IMG/VR virus record: IMGVR_UViG_3300025082_000063
Coordinates: 1-25,954 of that record
Direction: 5' to 3' (one strand)
Length of the DNA: 25,954 nucleotides
From: a virus
Positions 1 to 9,548 of this stretch are shown here, piece by piece; the stretch's first letter is position 1; every line of letters begins with the position of its first letter. Below the pieces are notes generated by a model. The model saw nothing but the letters and a program-made list of their open reading frames with translations. It made no database searches and was not told where the DNA came from. A program made the translations under genes and the position numbers.

Positions 1-971
1 TACTCGACCGTGACGTACCAGTCGATGGTCGTCGCCGCGAGCCCCGTCACGAGTGGGATGAGGGTGTTGCCGCTGACCGTGAAGCCCGCCGCCAGGTTGA
101 CGCTCGACTCGACCGCGAAGATGGCAGCCAGGGCACCCTGGAGCAGGGGCCCTGCCCCCTCGCGGTAGTAGAGCCCCGCCGTCTTGTAGAAGCACCGCTC
201 TGCGCCGGCCTGGTCACGACCGACGAAGGTCGCCTCGACGCCGACGATCGTCTCGTCGGCGACCGGGATGCCCACCTCGGTACACCCCTGCGGGGTGTTG
301 TTGACGGTCTGCTTGTACCCCGTCCGGGTCATCTTCGCCCCGGCGCCCGAGGCCCCCGTCGTGTGGGACTTCACGACGAAGGGGTCCTGGACCTGGACGC
401 TGCCCTTCGTCGCGTGGCTCGTACTCTGGAGGACCAACCCGTCACTGGCCGCTGTGCCACCGATGATGGTCTGGCCGGTCGCGCGGCCCGCCAGGACCGG
501 GACCTCCGTCAGAGCCGCCTCGACATCAGCGCCGGTGTAGTCACCCGCCGAATCCTCGATGGCCACGAGAGAGGCGCCCAGGCCGCTCGTCGTCGAGCCC
601 AGGACCGCAGCAAGCTCGCTGTTCACTGTGAACACGGCCCAGTTGACGCCGTCGCAGACGACGCGCACCGACTGGTACTGCACGCTCAGGCTGAAGGTGG
701 GGCTGCCGTCGATGGTGGCGGAGTCGGCCGTGGCCAGACGCACCAGGTTGGACGAGCTGTCGGACTTCTTGACCACCACGGACATGCCGGCGATCTCCGC
801 AGAGGCAGCCATCAGGGTGACGGTGACGTTCCCCGCCGTGGCGTCCTTCGGGTAGAACCCGCCCTTGGTGATGGTCTCCGAGTCGGTGACGTCGACCGAC
901 CCCTGGAAGTACTCGGAGGGAACGGCGCCGCCTGGGACATCCGTCCAACGCCCTGTGTGGTCTACACCCAT
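1..971 (-). CDS. Tail fibre or virion appendage protein, N-terminal part (runs off window)
   Basis: The reading frame is open from an ATG at 971 to the left edge, giving at least 323 residues; the C-terminus is outside the window. The product is rich in Thr, Ser, Ala and Val, as expected of beta-structured phage appendages. Residues about 143-156 read DYTGADVEAALTEV and residues about 163-176 read ATGQTIIGGTAAS; from memory, both kinds of motif recur in phage tail fibre and other virion surface proteins. An AGAGAGGAA ribosome site lies just before the ATG. It follows the giant ejection protein gene after a 67-base gap, the first real gap in the structural block. A receptor-binding or fibre role is inferred from the motifs and the position last in the tail module. 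The receptor-binding end is not visible. Confidence 0.75.
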   Translation of the reverse strand, partial: MGVDHTGRWTDVPGGAVPSEYFQGSVDVTDSETITKGGFYPKDATAGNVTVTLMAASAEIAGMSVVVKKSDSSSNLVRLATADSATIDGSPTFSLSVQYQSVRVVCDGVNWAVFTVNSELAAVLGSTTSGLGASLVAIEDSAGDYTGADVEAALTEVPVLAGRATGQTIIGGTAASDGLVLQSTSHATKGSVQVQDPFVVKSHTTGASGAGAKMTRTGYKQTVNNTPQGCTEVGIPVADETIVGVEATFVGRDQAGAERCFYKTAGLYYREGAGPLLQGALAAIFAVESSVNLAAGFTVSGNTLIPLVTGLAATTIDWYVTVE

Positions 972-1038
972 GATTCCTCTCTGTTGTTGCTGACCTTACC
1001 AGCCTGTGGATCGGATGCAATCATCTGTCGTGGTGCGT
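972..1038. other. 67-base intergenic gap before the fibre gene
   Basis: It separates the giant ejection protein from the fibre gene and holds the fibre ribosome site (AGAGAGGAA on the minus strand). No convincing promoter or terminator is visible. Confidence 0.4.
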
Positions 1039-4000
1039 CTACTTGATGGTGTTGAGGCCCAGGAAGCCCTCTGCCGCCTCGGCGCCGCTGTCGATCAGGC
1101 CCGGCTCAGGACGCATGGCCTTGCGCCTCTGCGCCCGCTCCTCGTGCCTCGCCCTCGCCTGTGACATCCGCTTGGGCCTGAAGCCCAGGCCGTAGATGAG
1201 CGCCTCCCCTGGCGACAACTTCATGAAGCGCTTCCCGACCTTCACGCGCGTGTCATCGCCCGTCAGCAGGTCCCAAAGAGCGCTGCCCATCCGGGCGTAT
1301 GGCGTCACCATGGGCACAGTCTTCCTGTCGCCCGCGCTCCAGTCCTTCACCCCAGCGAAGAAGCCAAGGGTGGGCCCCAGCGCGAAGTTGACCAGCCGTG
1401 CCGCGATGTTCTGCCCGTACCCGTCGTAGAAGCGATAGCTGCCCGTGACGTCCGCGCCGAACAGCCCCGGCAGGCCGTACATGACGGTCTCGATGAAGTG
1501 GTCGGCTGACTTGTTATCCATGCCGGCGTCGGTCATCCATTGGTGGACCATCGCCCCGTACATCGCCGGCTCAAGCGCGGTGCCCCCTGCGCCGCCAACC
1601 AGCCCCCTGCGTATAAGTGCTGCCCCGGCCGCCCTTGGGCCCTTGACGCGAGCGAGGTTGAGCAGCGAGTCCGCCTCCTTGAACAGGAAGGGCTTGAACT
1701 GGCCGATGACCTTGGCGAACGGGCCCGCGAAGCCGGCGGGGACGTTCCACATCGTGTTGTCGAACTCGGTGACCTCGGACCACGCCAGCCCGTTCCGGTG
1801 GGCCTGCTCGTCTGGCAGGCCGGCGGCCTTCCCTGTGCGCCACCCGTGCAGGTAGCCGACGGAGCGATTGACATTGGTGGACGCCTCGAAGAGGGAGGCC
1901 CCCTTGAGCGCACGAGAGACTCTCGAGCGCTCCCCGCGCCAGATGTCGTCCATGCCCTCTACCTTCTTGGCGCCGCGGAGCACCCCCGCGTCGTCGATCA
2001 TCTTGCGGACAGACGAGTCCGTGCTCACGGTGTAGTAGAGGTTGGCGAGGTCCTTGGCGCTGACATGCCCCTGTAGCGTGATGAGCGGCTGCGTCATGTT
2101 GACGTAGGCGCTCTTGGGGTTGAACCGCAACTTGGTGTGGTAGTGGAAGGCGGTGAGGTAATTGGCGAGTTGCCGCCCAGCGAACAGCGAGCTGCTCCCC
2201 ATCCCCCACTCGGCCAGCGGCGCCGTCACCTTCGAGATGGCCGGCCCTACGCGAGGGATCTTGGCGGCCCCACCGTGCGTCGCGACGGCAAGCCCCTGGA
2301 GGCCCTCCACGAAGATGCCAAAGAGTTCCTCGGCCGGGGTGGGCTTGCCCCAGACGTGGTCACGCCTGCTCGCGATGAGTTTGGAGAGGCGCCGGTCGAC
2401 CACATGCGGGGACTCGCCCAGTTGCTCGATGATCGGCTGGATCCGGCGCTGCATCTTGCTCAGCGCCTGGGTCCGGGCCACCTCCGAGAAGTACCCGCTC
2501 ATCACCCGGAAGAAGTCCTTCTCGTACCCTTCAAGCCCCTTCCTCTCGTGGGTCGCCCCGAGGTGCTTCTTCTTGCGCTCATGCGGGCCGATGTCTCGCC
2601 CAAGGTCGCGGCTGATGGTCTTGGCGTCGATGACAGCGGCCCGCGACCCTGGCGTCTTTCCGCGAGCCTTCCGCGCGGCCTTGCCTGATGCGCCAATGAC
2701 CCGCTTGTAGTCACGCTTGGTGAGCCAGGTCTTCCCGCTGCTCAGGGCTGGGATCCTGCTCGGGTCAAGCTCGATGCTCATGCCCGGGTCGTCGCCGAGC
2801 TTGCCCGCCTCCGCGAGCGCCTCGGCGTAGGACGAGAATGTCTTCTCACCGTCCGGCAGCCCAGAGTGTTTGAGCTTCACCTCCCCCGTGATGAGGTGCC
2901 GGATGAAGTCGTGGTGGAAGTAGCCCGTCTCGGTGATGCCCCAGTCATCTGGAGTGTCCACCCCGAGGTATCGCCTCGTCTCGATGATGAACTTTCTGGA
3001 GTCCTCGGTGATCTGGTCGTAGGCGCGGATGGCATCCTCTGCCCCCTCGCCCAGGGCATTGACGGCAGCGGCCCGCTCGCTGCTGCCCTTCTCCATCTCG
3101 ATCGCACGGATGAGGCGGCCCTCCCACTCCTTCCTGAAGGCTGCCCGCGCCTTCGGCTTGAAGCGTGACGATGCGCCGTGCAGGAAGGCCGCCGCCTTGA
3201 ACGCCGGCTCCAGCGCCTGCTTCACCTGCTCAAGTTGCATCAGCCGCTTCGAGGTGAGCGTATACACTTCGTGGCCGGCAGCCTGGAGGGCCTCCGAGGC
3301 CGTGAGGGCCAGCACCTCGCTGCTCGGGCCGTCAGGGGTCCTGCCGGGAACCTCGGCCAACTTGGCAAGGCGCTGCCACCCGCCCTGCCACACCACCTGC
3401 CCGGTCCCCCTGTCGATGATGCTGGCGGGCTGCACGGCATAGGCGTAGAGCGCAGCCGCAGCGCCGCCCATAGCGCGCCGGACGGCCTTGGCGCCCTCGT
3501 AGCCCCACTTGCCTGACCCAAACGCCGCCGTCGGCCCCGCGGACCCCAGGACGCCCGTGTGATGCAAGGCACCCTTGGCCGACTCGAGCATGTCTCCAAA
3601 CCGGCGGCCGGCCTCCTTGATCGAGAGCATGGCGGAGCCAGTCTCGTTCGAGACCGCGAGCCCGAGCAGCTCGCCCGCGCCCGGGTCGACCACGGGCGGC
3701 GGCGCGATGTCCGGCACCCGCTCGCGCAGGAACTCTTCGGCGAACTCCTTGGTGTACTTGGGCGGCGGCTTTGGCTTCTTCCTTAGCGTGAACGGGCCTG
3801 CCAGCGGGTCGACTCGCGGAGCCTCCTGGCGCCTCTTGGCCCGGATGGCCTTCACTCGAGCGGTCAACTCGGCCACTCCCGCATCGATCTCCGCCTGCCT
3901 GCGCTCGCGGAACTGCTTGAGGTTCGCGTCCCGCCTCGCCCTCTGCGCTTCCCCTGGCATCCGCTTGGCCGAAACGGCCGCCGCGGAGGCGCGTGCGCCT

Positions 4001-5484
4001 GGGGAAGCCCCGGACAGCATGCGCGCCTCGAACGCATCAATCCGCGCATCAATCCGCGCAGCTTCGCTGCTTGTGAGCGGAACGTCCGGCGCCCCCTGGC
4101 CCCGGCGCACGGCCATCGCCTCATCGAGAAGCTCATCGGCGTATTCGATCGGCGGGGCCGCCGGATCCACTGGCGGGGGAGCCGGCCCTGTGACAGGCTG
4201 CGCCGGCTTTGCAAGCAGTTCGTCTGGCGTGGCCGCAAGGGCGGCTTCGGCCTCGGCGGCAGCAGCCGCCGGGTTCAGCATCGGCTTGCCCTGCTCAGCC
4301 TTCGCGAAACGCCCACGCCTCCCTCCGACGCCCCACTTGGCCACCTTCTCCAGGCCGGCCAACGTCCCAACCTTGGTTGCGAGACCCGCCAGTTTGGCCA
4401 TTTTGGTTAGGACGGGGGCAACAATGGCGCCTGCCGCGAGCGGGTCGTCCTCGGCAAAGCCGGCCGGATCCTCCGCGATTGTCCCGTACAAGAGGGCCAG
4501 GTCGGCGTCAGCTCCCACCTTCTTCCCGCGGTCGGCCAGCATCAGCAGCCGCTCGCCCTCTGGCAGGTCCCCGAGGTCACCGCCTGTCAGCCACTCGATG
4601 GCCTGAGGCGCCACGTCTGGCAGGGTCTTAAAAGCCTCCCACACCTCAACGACGTCATCGCCCGCCTTCCCCCAGGCTTTCCCCGCCTCGAAGTCGCGGC
4701 CCGCCGCACGGTACTTGGCACCCCTCGCGACGGCCTTCTTGATGGCCTTCTTCTGGTCGACGGCCAGCGCCCTCAACTCCTCGACGTAGGCCTCTGCCTC
4801 GGCCCCCTCCATGGGGGCGTCTGCCCCGCGCCTGATTTCGGTGAGGCTGCGACCTGCACGTCTGTTGCGCCTCGACCTCTCGCGGTTCCGGCCAAACTCA
4901 TCGTCCAAGACTTGGGCAGCGTCGCCCACGGCCTTCGCCACCATGTTGGAGAGGGTCACGGTGGCCCGGAAACCGGCCTCCATGGTGCCTTCTGGCCTGG
5001 GGACCGAGTCCCCAAACCTCGAGGCCACACCCGTCTCCACCGTGCCCTCTTGCGGGCCCATCGGGATGTAGCCCTCGGCCCTCGGGTGGAAAGGCTGGGC
5101 GGCAGCGCGGGCCCTTTCCCACCCGGCCGACTCAGCCGGACCCGGCCGGGTCGTGTCGGGCGTGGCCCCACCGGACAGCGGGCCAAGCGGGGGCGCCTCG
5201 AAGGGCGGCTGCGTCTGCGGAGCCGGCCGCCGCAGGCCCTCCCTCATCAGCCCCTGCGAGATGGCGAGAGCGGCCTGGGCCTGCTCCTCAGGGAAAGGCT
5301 CTGTCCGCGGGGCGTACTCTTCAGCGAGTTGGCCGAGCCGCTTCCCGAAGTCCTCCTTCCGAATCCTGGACACACCGTAGCGCTCAGTGAGAGCGGCCCT
5401 GAACTCCTCCTTGCTCACCCCAGCGGCCTGGTTGGCGCTGATGAGGGCGCCCAGAGTCAGCCCATCATGCAGGACAGGCTCCAT
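1039..5484 (-). CDS. Giant internal virion / DNA ejection protein, polyvalent-protein-like
   Basis: About 1481 residues. I chose ATG 5484, which shares one base with the stop of the previous gene (TGATG); a GTG at 5496 in the same frame would add four residues. The N-terminal third is charged and Ala/Pro-rich with helical segments. Around two thirds along is NPKSAYVNMTQPL, followed later by GQFKPFLFKEADSLLN and, near the end, GLPGLFGADVTGSYRF. From memory, these resemble conserved stretches in large phage polyvalent or internal virion proteins (LPD38-like C-terminal region); this is recollection, not a search. Size, helical content and position after the nozzle and before the fibre fit an ejected inner core protein, comparable in role to T7 gp16. 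I see no lytic transglycosylase or other peptidoglycan hydrolase motif. Function is inferred. Confidence 0.8.
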   Translation of the reverse strand: MEPVLHDGLTLGALISANQAAGVSKEEFRAALTERYGVSRIRKEDFGKRLGQLAEEYAPRTEPFPEEQAQAALAISQGLMREGLRRPAPQTQPPFEAPPLGPLSGGATPDTTRPGPAESAGWERARAAAQPFHPRAEGYIPMGPQEGTVETGVASRFGDSVPRPEGTMEAGFRATVTLSNMVAKAVGDAAQVLDDEFGRNRERSRRNRRAGRSLTEIRRGADAPMEGAEAEAYVEELRALAVDQKKAIKKAVARGAKYRAAGRDFEAGKAWGKAGDDVVEVWEAFKTLPDVAPQAIEWLTGGDLGDLPEGERLLMLADRGKKVGADADLALLYGTIAEDPAGFAEDDPLAAGAIVAPVLTKMAKLAGLATKVGTLAGLEKVAKWGVGGRRGRFAKAEQGKPMLNPAAAAAEAEAALAATPDELLAKPAQPVTGPAPPPVDPAAPPIEYADELLDEAMAVRRGQGAPDVPLTSSEAARIDARIDAFEARMLSGASPGARASAAAVSAKRMPGEAQRARRDANLKQFRERRQAEIDAGVAELTARVKAIRAKRRQEAPRVDPLAGPFTLRKKPKPPPKYTKEFAEEFLRERVPDIAPPPVVDPGAGELLGLAVSNETGSAMLSIKEAGRRFGDMLESAKGALHHTGVLGSAGPTAAFGSGKWGYEGAKAVRRAMGGAAAALYAYAVQPASIIDRGTGQVVWQGGWQRLAKLAEVPGRTPDGPSSEVLALTASEALQAAGHEVYTLTSKRLMQLEQVKQALEPAFKAAAFLHGASSRFKPKARAAFRKEWEGRLIRAIEMEKGSSERAAAVNALGEGAEDAIRAYDQITEDSRKFIIETRRYLGVDTPDDWGITETGYFHHDFIRHLITGEVKLKHSGLPDGEKTFSSYAEALAEAGKLGDDPGMSIELDPSRIPALSSGKTWLTKRDYKRVIGASGKAARKARGKTPGSRAAVIDAKTISRDLGRDIGPHERKKKHLGATHERKGLEGYEKDFFRVMSGYFSEVARTQALSKMQRRIQPIIEQLGESPHVVDRRLSKLIASRRDHVWGKPTPAEELFGIFVEGLQGLAVATHGGAAKIPRVGPAISKVTAPLAEWGMGSSSLFAGRQLANYLTAFHYHTKLRFNPKSAYVNMTQPLITLQGHVSAKDLANLYYTVSTDSSVRKMIDDAGVLRGAKKVEGMDDIWRGERSRVSRALKGASLFEASTNVNRSVGYLHGWRTGKAAGLPDEQAHRNGLAWSEVTEFDNTMWNVPAGFAGPFAKVIGQFKPFLFKEADSLLNLARVKGPRAAGAALIRRGLVGGAGGTALEPAMYGAMVHQWMTDAGMDNKSADHFIETVMYGLPGLFGADVTGSYRFYDGYGQNIAARLVNFALGPTLGFFAGVKDWSAGDRKTVPMVTPYARMGSALWDLLTGDDTRVKVGKRFMKLSPGEALIYGLGFRPKRMSQARARHEERAQRRKAMRPEPGLIDSGAEAAEGFLGLNTIK

Positions 5485-7166
5485 CAGTCCACCCACCCCT
5501 CGGGGCCGCCTTCGGTCACGAGGTCCCTGAGGACGGAGGTGAGCTGCCCCTGGAGGTTGGTTTCTTTTTCGAGGAGGGCATCGACGTCCTCCCCATTGAG
5601 GCTGGCGTCGTTGATCCGCTTCCGGTTCCTCTCCAGGGTCGCGATCAGAGTGCGCGCCGTTCTGTTGGTCCGGCCATGGGCGGCCTCGTCGGCGTCCAGG
5701 TCCCTCTTGTAGGCGGCCATGAAGATGTCGTGCTCCTTCGCCGCGGCAGCCGCCCGCTCCTTCCGCGCCGCAGCGTCTTCAGCGGCTGCCGCGGCAGCCG
5801 CTGCCCTCGCATCCTGGAGGCTCATAACCCTGCCCGTGATGAGGTTCGACAGCTCGACGGGGCTGATCTTGGACCTCCCGGTGGCCAGGTCCCTGATCTC
5901 CTTCTCCGTCAGCTTCGCGTAGGCCTTGTCGTACCCGCCCGCATTCCCGATGCTGATGACCTCTTCCTGCTCCGCGCTCCGCTGGCCGGAGGGGGTGTCG
6001 CGAGCGGCGAAGTAGGCGCGCACGTCGGCGTCCTCCTTCGGCTTGCGCGCGGGGGGCGGCCTCCCTCCGCCCTGGCCCCTTCGCGCTTCTCGGTCCTCGA
6101 TCTTCTTGGCCTCGACGCCGGCCTTCCGGCCCTTCATCACCTTCCCGTAGATCTCCGCCATCGCCCTGGAGGACTCCATGTCACCCGTCGAGGACATCTG
6201 CTTGTTGCGGGCCATGAACGCCAGCAGCGCCTCCCGCTTGGCGCCCAAGAGGCGGTCGTTGGTGCCCGCCAGGAGGTCCGACAGGTTCCGAGGGCCAAGG
6301 TCTGGGGCGGCCTCGAGCGCACGCATGATGCGCTTGAGGTCATTCGTCGAGCCGCCCTGGTGTGCGATGTAGAAGATCTCATCCGCATCCGAGGGCATCT
6401 GAGACCAGTAGGACGCGCGATAGGGCGACGGGGCCAAGGGCTGCGGCCCTTGCCGCGTCTTGTGGTACTGCTCCCACGCGGTCTGTAGCAGCATCGCATC
6501 CCGGCTGAACGTCCCGGCTCCCGGTCGCTCGGCCTGCTCGGGCGGGCGATGCGGGTCGCGGGCATCTGCCGGCGGGTCCATCCCACCCAGCCTCCGGGCT
6601 GCGGCGGCAGTGGCAGCTTTCAGCGCCCCACCAGGGTCTCCCACGCCTGGTTCCGGGCCATCGGTCCCCCGGAGCCAGTTGAGAGCATCCATCGCCCTCC
6701 TGCGCATGATGCCGCGATCCGAGATGGACCCGCCCGACAACCCCGCCCCGCCTCGTGCAAAGGGGTTCGCTCTCGCCCGCTCGGAGTCGACGTCCGCCCT
6801 CGCGTCCGCCCTCCGCGCCCGATAGCCATCCCACGGCTGGGCGGCCGAAGTGCGCATGTCGTAAGGGTCTCTGCCCTGTGCGCCCACGGCGGCTCGCTGC
6901 CTTGCGACTCGCTGCTCGGGGGTCCCCTCCCACTTGCCCTCCTGCTTGCCGCCCCTGCCGGCCCAGAGCCCGCCCTGGATGATCAGGTCCGTGACCGGGC
7001 TCGTGACGATGCCCTCGGCCACGCCCAGCCAGCGGTTGATCTCCTCCGCCGCCTTGGCCGAATCAGACTCCGGCGGAGGGGGCGGCCGTGTGCCCACACG
7101 AGCGCTCAGGTAGGGCGACGGGGCCTGGGCCCCCAGCATCCCCCTTGGGAGGCGTAGGCGGGCCAT
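5484..7166 (-). CDS. Putative internal virion protein, Ala/Arg-rich, 560 aa
   Basis: 560 residues, starting at ATG 7166, which shares a base with the upstream TAA (TAATG), and ending in the TGATG that starts the giant protein. The N-terminal half is Pro/Arg/Gly-rich and probably disordered (PPPPPE at about residues 29-34). The C-terminal half looks helical and may form a coiled coil, with an alanine run (RAAAAAAAAED) and many charged residues. No catalytic motif is visible. It lies between a 212-aa Gln/Ala-rich protein and the giant ejection protein, the usual place of inner core or ejection proteins in podoviruses, so a role in the ejected core is inferred from position alone. It could equally be an assembly factor. 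Confidence 0.7.
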   Translation of the reverse strand: MARLRLPRGMLGAQAPSPYLSARVGTRPPPPPESDSAKAAEEINRWLGVAEGIVTSPVTDLIIQGGLWAGRGGKQEGKWEGTPEQRVARQRAAVGAQGRDPYDMRTSAAQPWDGYRARRADARADVDSERARANPFARGGAGLSGGSISDRGIMRRRAMDALNWLRGTDGPEPGVGDPGGALKAATAAAARRLGGMDPPADARDPHRPPEQAERPGAGTFSRDAMLLQTAWEQYHKTRQGPQPLAPSPYRASYWSQMPSDADEIFYIAHQGGSTNDLKRIMRALEAAPDLGPRNLSDLLAGTNDRLLGAKREALLAFMARNKQMSSTGDMESSRAMAEIYGKVMKGRKAGVEAKKIEDREARRGQGGGRPPPARKPKEDADVRAYFAARDTPSGQRSAEQEEVISIGNAGGYDKAYAKLTEKEIRDLATGRSKISPVELSNLITGRVMSLQDARAAAAAAAAEDAAARKERAAAAAKEHDIFMAAYKRDLDADEAAHGRTNRTARTLIATLERNRKRINDASLNGEDVDALLEKETNLQGQLTSVLRDLVTEGGPEGWVD

Positions 7167-7804
7167 TAGTAGCCCTGCCCGGTCGAGGCGGCGATGGCCT
7201 GCGCTTGCTGTCGACCCTGAGTCATGTACTGGAACTCACTCATCCCGATGCGCTGCCCGTACTGCTCGATGGCCTGCCGTACCTGCGGGTCCGGCTCCTG
7301 CGCCCACATGATCTCAAGCAACCGCGCCTGCTCCGCACGGCCGTACTGGGCCGCAGCGTTCACCGCGTCCATCATCGCCGCCACCTTCTGCTGACGCTCA
7401 ATGTGGACGGCGTTGCCCGCCTCGTACTGAGCGGCCAGCGCCTCCACCCGCGCAGCCGCAGCCTGCTCCTCCGCAGTGCCCACCGCCTCCGCCGCCTGCA
7501 AGTCGAACTGGGCGATCGCCTGCCCACGCTCCATCGCCGCCTGACGCATCAGCCCCGTGTGGCTCGACGAAGACCCGAGCCCACGGCCCGCAGCCATCTG
7601 CTGCGCCGCCTGCTGCCGGATGGCAGCACGACCACCCGGGACAGCGTCACGGATGCTCTCGTACTTGCGCTGAGAGGCGTCGGCCACCCCGCTCATGCCG
7701 GCGGCTGCCTGCTGGCGGTACTGCTGGCCCTGCTCCCACTCCGACTGCTTGACCTGCACGCCGGGCTTCGCCTGCTTGATGTAGCCCTTGACTGGTACTG
7801 CCAT
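7166..7804 (-). CDS. Putative internal virion protein, Gln/Ala-rich helical, 212 aa
   Basis: 212 residues, starting at ATG 7804 with AGAGGA directly upstream, four bases after the stop of the 579-aa gene. It is almost wholly helical by composition: long Ala/Gln/Glu stretches from residue about 20 to 150, with QQQAAAG-like and EEQAAAARVEALAAQ-type segments. It resembles in size and character the small internal virion proteins (T7 gp14 type) that form the outer-membrane pore of the ejection apparatus. I see no clear sequence motif to prove this. It is the first of three consecutive core-type proteins (212, 560 and about 1481 aa), an increasing-size order like that of T7 gp14-gp15-gp16, which supports the inference. 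Confidence 0.7.
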   Translation of the reverse strand: MAVPVKGYIKQAKPGVQVKQSEWEQGQQYRQQAAAGMSGVADASQRKYESIRDAVPGGRAAIRQQAAQQMAAGRGLGSSSSHTGLMRQAAMERGQAIAQFDLQAAEAVGTAEEQAAAARVEALAAQYEAGNAVHIERQQKVAAMMDAVNAAAQYGRAEQARLLEIMWAQEPDPQVRQAIEQYGQRIGMSEFQYMTQGRQQAQAIAASTGQGY

Positions 7805-7808
7805 TCCT

Positions 7809-9548
7809 CTACCTCATCAAGTACTTGCGGCCAATCAGATAGACCCAGTGGCCACCGTAGCCGCTCACGACCTCGGTAGCTGCCGGCCCCGTGGGAGTCT
7901 CCCGTATCTTCACCGTGGCTTCAATGAACTGCTCAGCGCCCGCGCAGTTCGGGGCGCCAGGAGTATATGGAGCAGCCGCTGTGCCGATATTCTCGCGTGC
8001 GCCCAACGGTGTCCACGTCTGGCCCATGTAGACCCGCTCGCCTTGGTCTTGGAAGCTCACGCCGGCCACCGTGGTGCCCACGATCCTTAGCTCGTGCAAC
8101 TCCAGGTCCCAGTTCGCAGTGGCCGTCCGCAGCGGAGACCCCGAGTGACGGATGGCGATGCGGTCGATGAGCCGCGTGTCCCACGTACCCGTCGTCAGCG
8201 GGTCCACCATCTGATGGGTCGCCACTTGGTCGTAGACGATGCCGCTGTCCGACCGCAGCCCCGCCCCGATGGACACGTCCACGTCCACCGTGAAGTTCGG
8301 CCCGGGGATGGACGTGGCCGCCACGCCCGTGTCCAGCCAGCGCTGCCAGTTCCACCCAAGGATGGCTCGGTGCAGCACGAACGGGTACGCCAGCGTCACA
8401 CGCCCGCGGTCGTAGATAGGGTCCGTCGCAGCGCCCGAGTAGGGCTCCGCGGCCATCTCCGCCCCAGTGACCCCGCCCTGAAGGCGGTTGTTGAATAGCG
8501 GGATGGCGATGACCTCATAGCCACCGTAGTCGGCGAGCACGCTGTCAAGCCGCCCCTCGCCCAGGCGCCCGATGCCGCCCCGAAGCTTCGACACGAAGAC
8601 GTCATCGATGTTGTCGAGGCCCGTCTGGATGCCGTCCACCCCGTCAGCCTCGATGTCCGTGCCTGGCTGCGGCGCCGTGATAGTCACCGTGGGCGCGCTC
8701 TCGGTGAAGCGCGTAGGCCGGTTCTGCGCTGAGGACTGGTCCGCCGAGGCGACGTCCATCTCCATCGAGAAGCGCATGTCGATGGTGACGTTGAGAAGCG
8801 CCATGTTGAGGTCGTTCGTCGGGTCCAGCAACTCCGGCGCTCGGATGATGAAGCAGTACGACAGCCCCGGGTCCATAGCGATGTTGATGTCCTTGAACAA
8901 CGCCGGGTTGATCCGCAGGCCATACGAGGCGTAGGCCTCGGGCGTTATCTCAGTGGACCACACCTCCACCGTCGGCCGCATCGCATCTTGACTGTCCTTG
9001 AAGTCCACGTCCGTACTGGCGAAGTACCAAGGCCGCCGGCCTACGATGCTCAGCCGGATGCCGTAGGCGTCCGTCCGATCGTAGTCCAGCGTCCCCATGT
9101 CGCTGCCGATGGTGCCGATGGATTGCCCGTAGTACCGCCCCGCTACAGCCGCCGGCTCGCTCCGCGTGTCGAACCCGAAGGACACCGACTCCAACACTGG
9201 CGTTGGGACCGACTCGTCGAGGTCCAGGCTCACCTGGCCGTCGTCGTCGGTGGTGAGGCTGAAGTCCTCGCGTAGAGGGAACAGCGCAAAGGGGATGCCG
9301 TAGTTCGCGTCCTCCGTCTGCTTGGCCGCTGCCGTCGAAGGCACCATGTAGTCCGCGTCGATGCACGGCAGGTTCAGGAACACATGGAAGACCCCGTTGG
9401 GGGCCTCCATCTGTGGGGTGGCGATGCGTGCCGCGTTGAACTCGTCGGCCATGTCCTCCAGCTCGGGGAAGACGTGGCCCTCGGTGTTGGTGGCGCTGAC
9501 CTCGAGCTTGTTGCCCCGAGAGAGGCGGCGGCGGGTGACCTTCGCCAT
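7809..9548 (-). CDS. Beta-rich virion protein, 579 aa
   Basis: 579 residues from ATG 9548, one-base TGATG overlap with the previous gene. A basic N-terminus (TRRRLSRGNK) is followed by a short helix with EDMADEFNAAR and then almost entirely beta-type sequence to the end. Residues about 240-265 contain FKDINIAMDPGLSY and an APEL segment that align by eye with a region of the adjacent 284-aa protein (KDLAIPIPAGARV and VPEY), so the two look like paralogues sharing one domain. The 579-aa protein has about 300 extra C-terminal residues. No enzyme motif is visible. Position between nozzle and internal core genes suggests a tail-tip, fibre-anchor or particle-surface component. This is inference. 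Confidence 0.75.
   Translation of the reverse strand: MAKVTRRRLSRGNKLEVSATNTEGHVFPELEDMADEFNAARIATPQMEAPNGVFHVFLNLPCIDADYMVPSTAAAKQTEDANYGIPFALFPLREDFSLTTDDDGQVSLDLDESVPTPVLESVSFGFDTRSEPAAVAGRYYGQSIGTIGSDMGTLDYDRTDAYGIRLSIVGRRPWYFASTDVDFKDSQDAMRPTVEVWSTEITPEAYASYGLRINPALFKDINIAMDPGLSYCFIIRAPELLDPTNDLNMALLNVTIDMRFSMEMDVASADQSSAQNRPTRFTESAPTVTITAPQPGTDIEADGVDGIQTGLDNIDDVFVSKLRGGIGRLGEGRLDSVLADYGGYEVIAIPLFNNRLQGGVTGAEMAAEPYSGAATDPIYDRGRVTLAYPFVLHRAILGWNWQRWLDTGVAATSIPGPNFTVDVDVSIGAGLRSDSGIVYDQVATHQMVDPLTTGTWDTRLIDRIAIRHSGSPLRTATANWDLELHELRIVGTTVAGVSFQDQGERVYMGQTWTPLGARENIGTAAAPYTPGAPNCAGAEQFIEATVKIRETPTGPAATEVVSGYGGHWVYLIGRKYLMR

Noticed and set aside
541-1020. 159-codon minus-strand frame over the fibre gene
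   Set aside because: A different frame on the same strand carries the tail fibre motifs and a ribosome site; this one is Arg/His-rich noise.
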